Numbered from the stretch's first letter, positions 22,765 through 37,788 are shown. The stretch is DNA of 64,000 nt from Leptodactylus fallax (GCA_947044405.1 CAMRHE010000329.1:1114501-1178500), one strand, 5' to 3'. Translations and numbers: made by a program. The notes: generated by a model from the letters alone, not told the origin.

Positions 22765-24450
22765 GAGAAGAGGATCCCTGCACTAGTGACATCTATAGAG
22801 TAGAGGAGAGGATCCCTGCACTAGTGACATCTATATAGTGATAGAGGAGAGGATCCCTGCACTAGTGACATCTATATAGAGATAGAGGAGAGGATCCCTG
22901 CACTAGTGACATCTATATAGAGATAGAGGAGAGGATCCCTGCACTAGTGACATCTATATAGAGATAGAGGAGAGGATCCCTGCACTAGTGACATCTGTAT
23001 AGAGATAGAGGAGAGGATCACTGCACTAGTGACATCTATATAGAGATAGAGGAGAGGATCACTGCACTAGTGACCTCTATATAGAGATAGAGGAGAGGAT
23101 CACTGCACTAGTGACCTCTATATAGAGATAGAGGAGAGGATCCCTGCACTAGTGACATCTATATAGAGATAGAGGAGAGGATCACTGCACTAGTGACATC
23201 TATATAGAGGAGAGGATCCCTGCACTAGTGACATCTATATAGAGGAGAGGAGAGGATCCCTGCACTAGTGACATCTATATAGAGGAGAGGAGAGGATCCC
23301 TGCACTAGTGACATCATATAGAGGAGAGGAGAGGATCACTGCACTAGTGACATCTATATAGAGGAGAGGATCCCTGCACTAGTGACATCTATATAGAGAT
23401 AGAGGAGAGGATCACTGCACTAGTGACATCTATATAGAGGAGAGGATCCCTGCACTAGTGACATCTATATAGAGGAGAGGAGAGGATCCCTGCACTAGTG
23501 ACATCTATATAGAGATAGAGGAGAGGATCCCTGCACTAGTGACATCTATATAGAGATAGAGGAGAGGATCCCTGCACTAGTGACATCTGTATAGAGGAGA
23601 GGATCCCTGCACTAGTGACATCTATATAGAGATAGAGGAGAGGATCACTGCACCAGTGACATCTATATAGAGGAGAGGAGAGGATCCCTGCACTAGTGAC
23701 ATCTATATAGAGATAGAGGAGAGGATCCCTGCACTAGTGACATCTATATAGAGATAGAGGAGAGGATCCCTGCACTAGTGACATCTATATAGAGATAGAG
23801 GAGAGGATCACTGCACTAGTGACATCTATATAGAGATAGAGGAGAGGATCCCTGCACTAGTGACATCTATATAGAGATAGAGGAGAGGATCACTGCACTA
23901 GTGACATCTATATAGAGATAGAGGAGAGGATCCCTGCACTAGTGACATCTATATAGAGGAGAGGATCCCTGCACTAGTGACATCTATATAGAGATAGAGG
24001 AGAGGATCCCTGCACTAGTGACATCTATATAGTGATAGAGGAGAGGATCCCTGCACTAGTGACGTCTATATAGAGGAGAGGATCCCTGCACTAGTGACAT
24101 CTATATAGAGGAGAGGAGAGGATCCCTGCACTAGTGACATCTATATAGAGATAGAGGAGAGGATCACTGCACTAGTGACATCTATATAGAGGAGAGGAGA
24201 GGATCCCTGCACTAGTGACATCTATATAGAGGAGAGGATCCCTGCACTAGTGACATCTATATAGAGATAGAGGAGAGGATCCCTGCACTAGTGACATCTA
24301 TATAGAGGAGAAGATCCCTGCACTAGTGACATCTATATAGAGATAGAGGAGAGGATCCCTGCACTAGTGACCTCTATATAGAGGAGAGGAGAGGATCCCT
24401 GCACTAGTGACGTCTATATAGAGGAGAGGATCACTGCACTAGTGACCTCC
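22765..24450. repeat. Minisatellite (about 32- and 41-bp units) in gene D intron
   Basis: Units read AGAGGATCCCTGCACTAGTG then ACATCTATATAGAG, with or without an extra ATAGAGG segment. That gives 32- to 41-bp forms in irregular order, over 40 units. CC/CA changes in the GGATCCC block recur. The array was later hit by a Tc1 element: the flank right of that element (25782-25800) still resembles the unit. Confidence 0.95.
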
Positions 24451-25588
24451 ATAGAAGTTTCCATACATTTCATTAGTATTTGGTCCCATTGCCCTTACAC
24501 TGTATGACTTGGGTCACACGTTTTGGATCTCCTTCCACAAGCTTCTCACAATAGTTGGTAGGAATTTAGGCCTATTCCTCCTGATAGAACTGGTGTCACT
24601 GAGCCATGTTTGTAGGCTGCCTCGCTCGCACCTGCCTTTTCAGCTTTGCCTATAAATTTTCAATAGGATTGAGATCAGGGCTTTGTGATGGCCACTCGAA
24701 AACACTGACTTTGTTATCTTTAAGCCCCTTTGTAACCAGTTTGGCAGTATGCTTCGGGTCATTGTCCATTTGGAAGACCCATTTGCGCCTGTAAGAGGGA
24801 TTTAAGTTTCATGTCTCATTTCAGTATAATATGGCTTATATACACATATGATATATAGTTTTATGCATGCATTCGAGTATATACATATATGTGATTGGTT
24901 TTATATGTGTGTGTGGGGGTTGTGGGTCATTTGATTTTCTGTTTTTCTTAGGGCAATCTTGCCCAGGTTTTATGGTCGTCTTCCTGCTGAAGCGGTTTGT
25001 CTTGGGGATATTCTTATGTTTATTGCCCCTATTGAAGGGTAATGCACATTCTTTGAGTGAGGTGTGATTGGTGGTCTTTGATGTGGAGATTCCTTTTGTT
25101 TAGCTCATGAGAGACATAGTTGAAACTGGCTGTCTTAAGACATTTTTGAGATAAGATATTTTGTGAAATGCACCAGTCCCTCCTGCAGCAAAACAACCCT
25201 ACAACATGATGCTGCCACCCCTGTGTTTCACAGTCGGGATGGTGTTCTCAGACTTGCAAGCTTCTCCCTTTTTCCTTCAAACATAACGATGGTCATTATG
25301 GCCAAACAGTCATAGTTTCGTCAGACTGCACCCAAGGATGAATCAGACTTGTGCAAGTCCACAATTCTCTTCCTGATACCTTGGCTGATTTCTTTAGACT
25401 TCCCCATGATGTTACACAAAGAAGCAGTGTGTTTCAGGTGTGCCTTAAAATACATCCAGAGGTGTGTCTCTAATCAACTCAGATGTTGCCAATAAACCTA
25501 TCAGATGCTTCCAAGGACATGACATCATCATATGGGCTGTCCCAAATTGACTTTTGACTTTGCAGAAAGTAATAAAAATGCCTTAAAA

Positions 25589-25631
<43 letters not shown>

Positions 25632-25781
25632 ATTATTCTGGCATTTGGCAAATATAAATAATTTTGGTAATCCAAATTGACCTAAAATGGGAAAGGATTA
25701 TTCTGATTTCATGTCAGATAGTGAGAAAAACATCCATATGTGTCTTTTTATATAGTGTATGGAAACTTCTGGTTTCAACTG
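24451..25781 (-). mobile_element. Tc1-like element (family epsilon), decayed and itself interrupted
   Basis: The ends carry inverted GAAGTTTCCATAC motifs (24455 and about 25760), and the right end meets TA. On the minus strand, frames around 24560-24790 and 25190-25410 recall Tc1 transposase, including [12 protein letters not shown] and [16 protein letters not shown] strings with stops between. About 24796-25185 is unrelated DNA, probably a later insertion. A (CT)n run lies at 25592-25628. Confidence 0.75.
25592..25628. repeat. (CT)n microsatellite
   Basis: This is a pure CT run of about 18 units inside the decayed Tc1 element. Confidence 0.95.
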
Positions 25782-26102
25782 TATATAGAGACATAGGAGA
25801 TAGCCTTTATATTATGTCTGTTGTATCTTAGTATATTATACCTGTATATTTTTATCTCAGGTTTACTGGAATATTGTTATAGTCCAGTAATATAATATTC
25901 TCTAACCCTTGTTCTTGCATTTAGTTTCTTCTCTCATGTAACATATATAAAGGTTTCCATCATGTCCTCCCTTTCCCTTCTTTATTTATCATCCAGAATC
26001 AGTCACTGTGATAAATCTGGTGTATTTTCAGGCTGCCTGTCTAACTAATAGTAAATCAGGGCCACTGAGTTCAGTTCCTTAACTGTCTCTCTCCATTCAC
26101 AG
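25782..26102 (+). other. Gene D intron end, with a single copy of a unit that is amplified in gene F
   Basis: At about 25932-25985 there is one unit reading TCTCATGTAACATATATAAA then GGTTTCCATCATGTCCTCCC. Gene F has about 14 tandem copies of this at 58720-59490 in the same intron. Confidence 0.75.
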
Positions 26103-26279
26103 GATTGCAAAATAGTGAAGAAGACATCGGGGGATGAAGTCATTTCCAACATCCATAACTATGAGTCGAGTGGATGCCCCATCACAGAGCCTTCCCCTCG
26201 CGCCCTGATACAGGAGGAGATTGATGGAGAGAAGATCCTCGAACTCACCAACAAGATGCTGGAGCTGCTGACTGGAGAG
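26103..26279 (+). CDS. Gene D exon 2
   Basis: The 177-bp exon in phase 0 encodes DCKIVKKTSGDEVISN and ends [15 protein letters not shown]. It is followed by the conserved 78-bp mini-intron (26280-26357). Confidence 0.8.
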
Positions 26280-26369
26280 GTGACACTGCTGGGAATGCTG
26301 GGACATTATACAGTAACTGGAGAGGTCTGGGTGATGACTGTATCATTGTGTTGTCAGGTTCCTATAAGG

Positions 26370-27762
26370 CACAGGTGTCAAACACAAGGTCCGCGGGCCG
26401 AATCCGGCCCGCTGCCTTCTGTTATCCGGCCCAGCACTTATCTGGCCCGCGGCATTTTTTATTGTCTATGTAATGTAAACCAGCCCAGGACAGGCCGCTT
26501 AAAAAAAAAAAAATAAAATAAAGCTGCGCGATACCTGTCCTGGGCTGGTTTACAAGACCTCTGCATGTCAGCGCAGGCGGCGATACAATGACGTCATCGC
26601 GCCTCCTACGCTGACACGCAGACGTCGGGGACAAGAAGAGGAGGAGGCCGCGGCTTCATGAAGACATCGCAGGTAGGTGAAATAAGTTTTTTTATATATA
26701 TAAATAGGCCGTTGCCTGCTGGTGTATCCCCGGCACGTAACGGCCTATTTACTTACCGATCCCCGCTGCTGGTCGTGGCCGCCCCCGCTTCCCCTTCTGC
26801 TATGGGACGCAGAAGCGGCTGTGTGCAGGAGCGGGGATGGTAAGTGAGGCCGCGGCCGGCGAACCCCATCAAATACTACTATTATTATACTCCGGGTATA
26901 ATAATCGGAGACCCAGGGGAGGTGATAAACATAAAAACCTGTGTTACTCACCTCTCCGGCAATCCGATTTTACTCCCAGCCGGCTTCGGCCTTCTTTGGT
27001 GACGTCCCAGGCATCATGTGAGCCAGGCCGACGTCATTATGTCGCGACGCCGGTCTGTGCGACATTGAAGAAGGCCGAACGCAGGGAGCGCACCGGAGCC
27101 CAGGTAAGTTACACTGGTTTTTATGTTTGTCACCACCCCAGAGTGTAATAATAGTTCATGGGTGGGGGGTCACTATGGGACATAATACCGTGTGCAGGGG
27201 CCACTATGGACCATAATACCAATGCAGGGGCCACTAAGGAGCATAATATGGATTGCAGGGGCCACTATGGAGCATAATACCGTGTGCAGGGGCCACTATG
27301 GAGCATAATACCGTGTGCAGGGGCCACTAAGGAGCATAATACCGTATGCAGGGGCCACTATGGAGCATAATACCGTGTGCAGGGGCAACTATTGAGCAGA
27401 ATACCGTGTGCAGGGGCCGCTGTGGGGCGTAATACCGGGTGCAGAGGCAACTATAGAGCATAATACCGTTTGCAGGGGTAAACAGGATTTGTATAGTGCT
27501 TAATTTTTGATATATTCAGAAAAGGATGAGGATAGTATGTAACATGCCAATGTCTTAGGTTTTAACAATACATTATGTTCTTCCTGGTTGACATCAAAGG
27601 GCTGATTGTAACAGTAGTAATGTACAAATGTAACTACTGCTTAATAGCTCGCTTATCTGTTAAGGAGAAGTTACTTTTATACACGTGTAAAATAAACTTG
27701 GCCCTTCAAGGTACCCCGTGAGGCTGAAGTGGCCCCCGGAGAAAATGAGTTTGACACCCCTG
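26370..27762. mobile_element. Non-autonomous hAT element inside gene D's KRAB exon
   Basis: The ends are CACAGGTGTCAAAC and its near-inverse GTTTGACACCCCTG. The 8-bp target duplication is CTATAAGG (26362-26369) and CTATCAGG (27763-27770). The empty site is seen in genes A, E and F. Inside are a 20-bp inverted repeat around 26475 and 26535, a GC-rich core shared with the hAT at 31957-32581, and a tandem array of about 33-bp units. No transposase frame is visible. Confidence 0.9.
27165..27475. repeat. Tandem array of about 33-bp units inside the hAT
   Basis: Units follow GGGGCCACTATGGAGCATAA then TACCGTGTGCA, about nine copies with small changes. A shorter version of the same array lies in the second hAT (32370-32490). 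Confidence 0.9.
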
Positions 27763-27965
27763 CTATCAGGTGTCAGGATGTCGCTGTCTATTTCTCCATG
27801 GAGGAGTGGGAGTATTTAGAAGGACACAAGGATCTGTACAAGGAGGTCATGATGGAGGACCACCAGCCCCTCACATCAGCAGGTAATAGAGATAACTATA
27901 TACACATGGACTTCCATTATTTGTATGTACAGAATGAATTCAGTCCCTGTCTGTGTTTCCTACAG

Positions 27966-28030
27966 GTAGATCCAGTAAGAGGACAACACCGGAGAGATGT
28001 CCCAGTCCTCTTCTTCCACAGGATGATCAG
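27966..28030 (+). CDS. Gene D exon 4 (Ser/Pro-rich)
   Basis: The 65-bp exon is identical in sense and phase to exon 4 of A, E and F, with acceptor TCCTACAG and donor GTAGAT. Confidence 0.8.
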
Positions 28031-28376
28031 GTAGATGGAGATATTCCCTATGATGTGTAGACGGGCTGTGAAGTCCTTGTGGTCAGTCTTGGGTTATCCA
28101 GCAGTATTAGATGTTTTATAGTTGTGTAATGAGAGAAGGAAATAGAGGATAAAGCTGACCATAGAAATTACATGTCTAGATCTTCTTACACTTTTCAATA
28201 TTCACCATGTAATACCTACAGTATGTCCAGCTTTTTGAGACTGGCAGATAGTTCCTGCTGTTGAGACATTTTGTTCATCATACTGATCAATGATCTGTTC
28301 TCGTCATCTAGAATATTCCCTGTGACTTCTTCTGTTTGGTTACTTTACAATATTTACTCTACAGTTTTTCCATCAG

Positions 28377-28485
28377 GATAAAGATCTGGACTATATTAAT
28401 GCTTTATCCATAACTATAAAGGAAGAGCCCTATGTGAGTGGTGACGAGGAGTGTGAGGAGGACATTCCTACGGGGAACCGCCCAG
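28377..28485 (+). CDS. Gene D exon 5 (acidic linker, long form)
   Basis: The exon encodes DKDLDYINALSITIKEEPYV and the acidic run to TGNRP. It has two more codons than the A/B/E form, 109 bp versus 103, in the same phase. Gene F shares this version, which links D with F. Confidence 0.8.
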
Positions 28486-30806
<2,321 letters not shown>

Positions 30807-31200
30807 TAATGACCCAAAACACACAGCTAAAAACACCCAAGAATGGCTAAGAGGAAAACATTGGACTATTTTGAAGTGGCCTTCTATGATCTTTGGAAGG
30901 AGCTGAAACATGCCGTCTGGAAAAGGCACCCTTCAAACCCGAGACAACTGGAGCAGTTTGCGCACGAGGAGTGGCCAAAATACCTGCTGAGAGGTGCAGA
31001 AGTCTCATTGACAGTTACAGGAATCGTTTGATTGCAGGGATTGCCTCAAAAGGTTGTGCAACAAAATATTAAGTTAAGGGAACCATCATTTCTGTCCAGG
31101 CCTGTTTCATGAGTTTTCTTTTTTTAAAAATTCTGTTGAAGCCTGGTTGGAAAGCAATGTCTGACTTTCATTTGTTCATTTTCATAGAATTTTTATATAT

Positions 31201-33052
31201 TACTAGAGGAAGGACCCGGCTTCGCACGGGTATATTTCATTTTTTGTTTGTGTAGTGACCCCATAAGAATTGGCCAGTTTTGCACTTGACATCCAGTATG
31301 GCAGTCCAGTATAGGTATAGTCTATTTATGGCTGTGTTGCTATGGAAACCTGGTAAATAAAATGTGAACTTATATTGGCTGATGCACGTCATATGACTGA
31401 ATATTTAAGGACCTGCGAACTGCTATTGACTCATGCAGGACATAAATAGCTTGGTTGCTATGGAAACCTGGTGTAAAGCTGTGTGTATGTCAAGACTGAA
31501 CCTGCGATTTTGCATTGGTCCATAAGTGTCATGTGATCATGTGCATCTCAGTTTGGATATCAGTGAAAAACCTGCCATCGATTGTTATGGAAAACCTGGA
31601 GTAAAGCTGTGTGTATGTGACCTTGTGTAACAGTGTCATCCACAGCGCCCTGCCCCTTTAAAGCTGACCTACAGCAGTGAAGAAAAATGGCTGGGTTGTT
31701 ATTGAAACCTGGAGTGCAACTGTGTGCTTGTGGCTGACAATGCTTTGTCAGATTGGAGATGGGCTTGGGTCTGCTGGGGAGTTTTAGCAGCTTGCTGTTG
31801 TCTGTAACAAACCTTATCAGATTGGAGACAGGCTTGGGTCTGCTGAGAGCTTTCATTAGCTCGAGCAGCAGCCATGCGTTTTGCTGCAGGGGACATGAGT
31901 AGTTTAAAAAACGTTTCAATTTATAAGAATGCTGAAATCCAGTATGGCAGTCCAGTCAGTGGCGTAAATACCGGTTTAGCAGTGGTAGCAGCTGCCACAG
32001 GGCCCGGGACATTAGGGGACCCGGCGGGCCTCTGATGTTTTTTTTTTTTTTTTTTTTAACACCAGCAGGTAACGGGCCCTATTTACTTACCGATCCCCAC
32101 TCCTGCTCACGGCCGCCTGCACTTCGCCTTCTGCAGAGGCGGCTGTAAGCAGGAGCGGGGATTGGTAAGTAAGGCCTGTGGGCCGTGAACCCCACAAACA
32201 CTGCTATCATTATACTCTGGGGTCTTTTCAGCTGGCTTCGGGCCTCCTTGGTGGTGTCCCAGATGTCGGTGGGCCAGTCCGACGTCATTATGCGTTGCGA
32301 TACATGCCTGGCTCACGTGACATCTGGTCCAACATTGAAGAAGTAGCGGGAAGTGCGCATAATACTATATGAAGGAGCCACTATGATACTGTGTGCAGGG
32401 GCCACTATGGGGCAGAATACTGTGTGCAAGGGCCACTATGAGGCCTAATAGTGTATGCAGGGGCCACTATGGGGCATAATAGTGTGTGCAAAAATGCAGT
32501 TTGTGGGGGGGGGGGGTTGCCGGGGGGGGTCCCATGTCAAATGTTTGCCTTGGGGCCCTGCCATTTCTAGTTACGCCACTGAGTCCAGTATAGGTACAGT
32601 CTATTTATGGCTGTGTTGTTATGGAATCCTGGTAAATTAAATGTGAACTTATATTGGCTGATACACGTGATATGACTGAATATTTAAGGTCCTGTGAACT
32701 GCTATTGACTAATACAGGTCATACATAGCTTGGTTGCTATGGAAACCTGTGTGCCTGAGGAGAGTAAGCGCCTGCGAGCTCTTATTGGCTGATAAGGGAC
32801 ATGTGACCGTGTGTATGGCAGTTGGAATATGAGTGAAAGACTTGCAGGCTTGTATAGACTAATGCTGGTAATTTTTTGGGAATACTGTATCTCAGGAACA
32901 GTACGTCCAAGAGAGCTGAGACCCAGTCTATAATATTCCCGGACACCTGATGTACATGTGTGCCAAATTTGGTGAGAATCGGTCCAGTCGTTTGGTCGTG
33001 CATAAAGAACAGACAGACAGACAGACAGGAACTCATTTTTATATATATAAGA
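31201..33052. mobile_element. Unclassified repeat with CAGA tail, nested in Tc1-beta
   Basis: The repeat starts near CTAGAGGAAGGACCCGGC and ends with CAGACAGACAGACAGG followed by a short TATATATA stretch. Its inside is a direct duplication: text at about 31286-31480 (CCAGTATGGCAGTCCAGTAT onward, GTTGCTATGGAAACCTGG) recurs at about 31936-32755 once the hAT is removed. I do not know the class. The tail suggests a repeat that mobilises with a simple 3' end. Confidence 0.55.
31957..32581. mobile_element. Non-autonomous hAT element, third level of nesting
   Basis: The ends are CAGTGGCGTAAATACC and an inverted TAGTTACGCCACTG. The exact 8-bp target duplication AGTCCAGT occurs at 31949-31956 and 32582-32589. 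The core resembles that of the hAT in gene D's KRAB exon, including the tandem GGGGCCACTATGG units. Confidence 0.9.
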
Positions 33053-33349
33053 GATTACTTTTGTCAGATTCAAGTTATTTCTGTGACCATTGTGGGTTTT
33101 TCTTTCATTAAACGAGGGGTACCAACAATTTTGTCCACGTGTGTAGTCAGTGGTTAACTGAATTTCTCTACATACCTTGTAGTTTGTATGGAAATTTATA
33201 TAGAAATGTTATGAGATCTCAATATCATTTTTAAGGCAACCCCACAGCTGGTTTGGAACCACTAAACCACCAGCATGCGGTTAGGCAGGTACGGTTTAGG
33301 GTCCTAAGCTTTTGTAGGTTATTGCCTCCCATTCCTAGAATAAAATAAT

Positions 33350-33755
33350 TAGAGATGAGCGAATCGATTCTGCAGAAGGGGAATTCGATCCGAATTTCAG
33401 GAAATCTTCGATTCTCCACGATTCCGTATTTCCTGATGCTTCGTAGTAACGAATATTTAGTAAGTACCTTTGTGACATCAGACGGTCACATGATGTTCTC
33501 TAGTGATGTGATTGGGTAGGCGTCTCTTTGCTTGTTAGTAGATCCTTCCACATGAATAAAAGTTGTCCGTGCTGAAGAGAGAGAGAAACATGACCGCGGC
33601 ATCCAAGGGCTTCCGGCATTTTGCCGCCCACCCTGGCTCTCTGCAGCCCGGAAATAGCTATTTATTTGCCGCGAAGTAATTTGGATCAAAGCAGATTTTT
33701 TTGGAACTTCGAATTGAACTGCTGAATCGAACTTTTGAGAAATTCTCTCATCTCA
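33350..33755. mobile_element. Second copy of the TAGAGATGAGCGAA hAT-like MITE
   Basis: It is an inverted relative of 12496-12900, with matching ends and shared inner text (for example GGAAATAGCTATTT and ATGATGTTCTCTAGTGATGT). The target duplication is degraded. Confidence 0.7.
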
Positions 33756-33990
33756 AAAAATGATGTTAGAAGTAGACGAGGGTCTGCTCATCATAGTCCC
33801 CCGCAGGCCTGCAGCACATGTGTATAGTGTGCAGTGAAGCCAAGTTCAGTATGCTGCTCTTCACTGCACATAGATTTAGTGCCCTTAACCCATCTGTATA
33901 ATGGTATGCTGATGGTTTAGTGGCCCCAAATCAGGTTACAGGATTTCTTTGAGGTTGTATTATTGAAAAAATCTGCTTTATTTTTATCAG

Positions 33991-35267
33991 ATGACTGTAC
34001 CAGGATCTCAGAGGGTCATCTAGTATCTACAGAAATTAAAGTAGAGGATGATGGTATCACACAAGATCCATATGAAGAACATGTCATTACCCCAGATATA
34101 CCCTCAGCCCTTCACAGCAAAGATCTATCATCTGATCCTATTACACACGTCCAATCTTCTGATTCATCACAGACTGTGAAGAAAAATAAAAGCCACAGAA
34201 GGGGAGAACATCAGAGAAGTCACACAGGAGAGAAGCCGTTTTCATGTACAGAATGTGGGAAATGCTATATTAGTAAATCAAGTCTTGTCGACCATCAAAA
34301 AATTCACAAAGGACAGTCTCTAATTTCATGTTCAGAATGTGGGAAATGCTTTACTCAGAAATCAAAATTTGTTACACATCAGAGAATTCACACAGGGGAG
34401 AGGCCATATTCATGTTCAGAATGTGGGAAAAGTTTTACCCAGAAATCAGGTCTTGTTGAGCATCATAAAGTTCATACAGGAGAGAAGCCGTATTCATGTT
34501 CACAATGTGGAAAATGTTTTGGATTTAAGTCAAAACTCATTAGACATGAGAAAACTCACACGGGTGAGAAGTTATTTCCTTGTTCCGAATGTGGGAAATG
34601 TTATAATGCTAAATCAAGTCTTGTCAACCATCAAAAAATTCACGTCCGTCCGTCCCTGTTTACATGTTCAGAATGTGGTAAGGGCTTTACTCAGAAATCG
34701 AAATATGTTAGTCATGAGAAAACTCACACGGGGCCAAAGACATTTTCATGCTCACAGTGTGGGAAATGTTACAGTACTAAATCGAGTTTTGTCAACCATC
34801 AAAGAAGTCACAAAAAACAGTCTCTATATTTATGTTCTGATTGTGGTAAGTGCTTTATAAAGCAATCTGAACTTGTTAGACATCAGCGAATTCACACAGG
34901 GGAGAAGCCATTTTCATGTTCACAGTGTGGGAAGTGTTTTACTCAGAAGTCAACTCTTGGTGAACATCAGAAAATTCACACACGAGAGAAACCATTTTCG
35001 TGTTCAGAATGTGGCAAATGTTTTACTCAGAAATTAGATCTAGGTATTCACCGGAGAATTCACACAGGAGAGAAGCTGTATCCATGTCTAGAATGTGGAA
35101 AAGGTTTTAGATCTAAAACGTTCCTTGTTAGTCATCAGCGAATTCACATAGTGGAGAAGCCATATTCATGTTCACAGTGTGGGAAATGTTATAGTACTAA
35201 ATCAAGTTTTATCGACCATCAAAAAATTCACAGAGAACAGTGTCTATTTACAGAGGAAAGTATCTAG
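33991..35267 (+). CDS. Gene D finger exon: 12 C2H2 fingers
   Basis: After the acceptor TTTTTATCAG the frame reads DDCTRISEGHLVSTEIKVED and a linker with [20 protein letters not shown], then twelve fingers, ending TEESI and a TAG. Four fingers begin CGKCY rather than CGKCF (ISKS, NAKS and two STKS), and several linkers are atypical (HKGQSLI, HVRPSLF, HKKQSLY). Finger 10 has KLDLGIH. The frame is fully open, so the finger part shows no decay despite the damaged KRAB exon. Confidence 0.9.
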
Positions 35268-35464
35268 GGATATAAATAAGTACATTTACTAGTTACAGTC
35301 AAAGTAAAGTCACATGTCATACAACAGAAAGGGAAAGTGATGTAGAACAGTAAATGATGATTAGGAAATGTATAGAAATACCAGTAAGCATCTGTCATCC
35401 AACCAGCCGATAAAACAGATATCATCCATGTGCAGAGAACATTTCACCTTCATATACTGTATAT

Positions 35465-35470
35465 AATAAA
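35465..35470 (+). terminator. Polyadenylation signal of gene D
   Basis: AATAAA lies about 200 bases after the stop codon, in otherwise unremarkable 3' sequence. Confidence 0.55.
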
Positions 35471-36469
35471 CATTTTCTTGTGGAACTGATCTTCTTCTGT
35501 TGCCTCTATCCTGCTCTAATCTTTAGATGCTAAGATATTACTTAAGAACCTATGGATACAAGTATTCAAATAGCTATACTAGGTGTGACACCAAAAAGTG
35601 CATGATGGTGCTCCAAAGAGTCCATGATACAATCAGTTACAATAATACGGACACTAAATACTGTATACAAAACTCTGTATAAGGCTAGTTTCAGACAGGC
35701 ATATTTAGTCCGAAATAAGGACCGTACATCGGCTGTACACTGTCTGAAAGATAGGTACATATAATAAAATGCAGCTGTGGGGAAGGGGTTAGCGATTCTG
35801 ATTGAGGACTGAGGTTCTGGTGTAGAATTTCATTATGATCCTCACCTTATTGACTGTGAGCCTTCAATTCCTAAGTACATTCCTAGACACATGACTCTTA
35901 GAATGTGTGCGAAGTCTCTAGATCGACACCACAGTAATCTGGTTATTTATAGTATCAGGCCTTACAATTCAAACTTAACGTATTATGTATGCATACATTA
36001 CACATATTGTGCTTACCTGTGGGATTCCCCGATTCAAACACAAGAACTTTGGTTCCGATTAAATGTCATTAGAATAGATAAGAGATGGTCAACATATGGA
36101 AGGTGGGGTCGCTGCATAAGCTTAGACACTGTTCGACCAGATGGCCAACAACAGATGCGGTGCAAAGGGAGGGGGAAGCTGTATGAAATTAGACGATATA
36201 TAGCGAAATGAATGTTTAAGTTTTATATTCTTCAAATTACCATATCACCTATTTGAGAGGACTTTATGCAGGGTTGTGGAGTGTTTTTCCACAGCCCAAC
36301 TCCAACTCCTTCATAAATGGCTGACAGCCATGGTCACCAGTATGTCCAAGGTCCATTTGGTCATGGTATCCCCTTATTAGCATGTTAAAGGTCCTCAATA
36401 CAAGAAGCCAACATAAACTATGTGGAAAAAGCAGCTGTTTCTCTTCCTGTTTATTGTGAGTTATGTATA
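35471..36469. other. Intergenic stretch, nothing recognised
   Basis: A 106-codon frame at 35891-36211 resembles no family I know and lacks neighbours that would support it. No repeat ends are obvious. Confidence 0.45.
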
Positions 36470-37788
36470 CAGTGCCTTGCAAAAGTATTCATACCACTTG
36501 AACTTTTTCACATTTTGTCACCTTACAACCACAAACTTAAATGTATTTTCTTGAGATTTTAAGTGATAACCAACACAAAGTAGCAGATAATTGTGAAGTG
36601 GAAGGAAAATGATACCTGGTTTTCAAAATTTTAATACAATAAAAACCTGAAAAGTGTGACGTGCAAAAGTATTCTCCCCCTTTATTAATACTTTGTAGAG
36701 CCGCCTTTTGCTGCGATTACAGCTGCAAGTCTTTTGAGGTCTGTCACTACCAGATTTGCACATCTAGAGACTGAGATTTTTGCCCATTCTTCATTGCAAA
36801 ATAGCTCAAGCTCAGCCATATTGGATGGAGTGTCTGTGAGCAGCAATTTTCATGCTTTGCCACAGATGCTCAATGGGATTTAGGTCTGGAAAGTGACTGG
36901 GCCATTCTAACACAGGAATATTCTTTGATCTAAACCATTCCACTGTATCTTTGGCTGTAGGTTTAGGATCATTGTCTTGCTGGAAGGTGAATCTCCTTCC
37001 CAGTCTCAAGTCTTTTGCAGCAGGTTTTCTTCCAGGATTGCCCTGTATTTAGCTACAGCCATCTTCCCATCAACTCCCACCAGCTTTCCTGTCCCTGCTG
37101 AAGAAAAGCCTCCCCATAGCATGATGCTGCCACCACCATATTTCACAGTGGGGATGGTGTTTTCAGAGTGTTACTTTTCTGCCACACATAGCCCTTTGCA
37201 TTTAGGCCAAAAAGTTCAACTTTGGTCTCATCTGACCAGAGCACCTTCTTCCACATGTTTGCTGTGTCCTCTATATGGCTTGTGCAAACTGCAAACGGCA
37301 CTTTTTATGTCTTTCTTTCAACAATAGTTTTCTTCTTACTACTCTTCCATAAAGGCCAGATTTTCCGCAACTTTATCTCTGACCTGTCTGGTGAGTTCCT
37401 TGGTCTTCATGATGCTGTTTGTTCACTAGTGTTCTCTAACAAACCACTGAGGCCTTCACAGAACAGGTGTATTTATACTGGGACTAAATTACACACAGCT
37501 GGACTCTATTGACTAATTAAGTGACTTCTGAAGGCAATTGATTGCACTAGATTTTATTTAGGGGTATCAAAGTACAGGGGGCTGAATACTTTTGCACATC
37601 ACACTTTTCAGATTTTTGTTTGATTAAAATTTTGAAAATCATGTATCATTTTTGTTCCACTTCACAATCATCTGCTACTTTGTGTTGGTTATCACTTAAA
37701 ATCTCAATAAAATACATTTAAGTTTGTAGTTGTAAGGTGACAAAATGTGAAAAAGTTCATGGGGTATGAATACTTTTACAAGGCACTG
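36470..37788 (-). mobile_element. Tc1-like element (family delta), truncated transposase
   Basis: The ends are CAGTGCCTTGCAAAAGTATT and its inverse AATACTTTTACAAGGCACTG, both at TA. Terminal repeats are about 200 bp. On the minus strand, 36812-37009 encodes [20 protein letters not shown] and [14 protein letters not shown], covering the second catalytic Asp and the Glu. Further upstream pieces are out of frame. At 1.3 kb it is shorter than a full element. Confidence 0.85.

Larger units (their letters stand above)
26358..27882 (+). pseudogene. Gene D KRAB-A-like exon, interrupted after 12 bp
   Basis: Twelve bases (GTTCCTATAAGG) precede the hAT. The rest of the exon resumes at 27771 and encodes the usual [20 protein letters not shown] to PLTSA. 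Gene F carries the uninterrupted version. The second target-site copy has changed from CTATAAGG to CTATCAGG. Confidence 0.85.

Noticed and set aside
22765..24450. Regular spacing that could suggest a CRISPR-like array
   Set aside because: The whole unit is repeated with no unique spacers, and the genome is vertebrate; it is a minisatellite.
35891..36211. 106-codon frame after gene D
   Set aside because: No homology, no promoter or splice context, and unusual composition.
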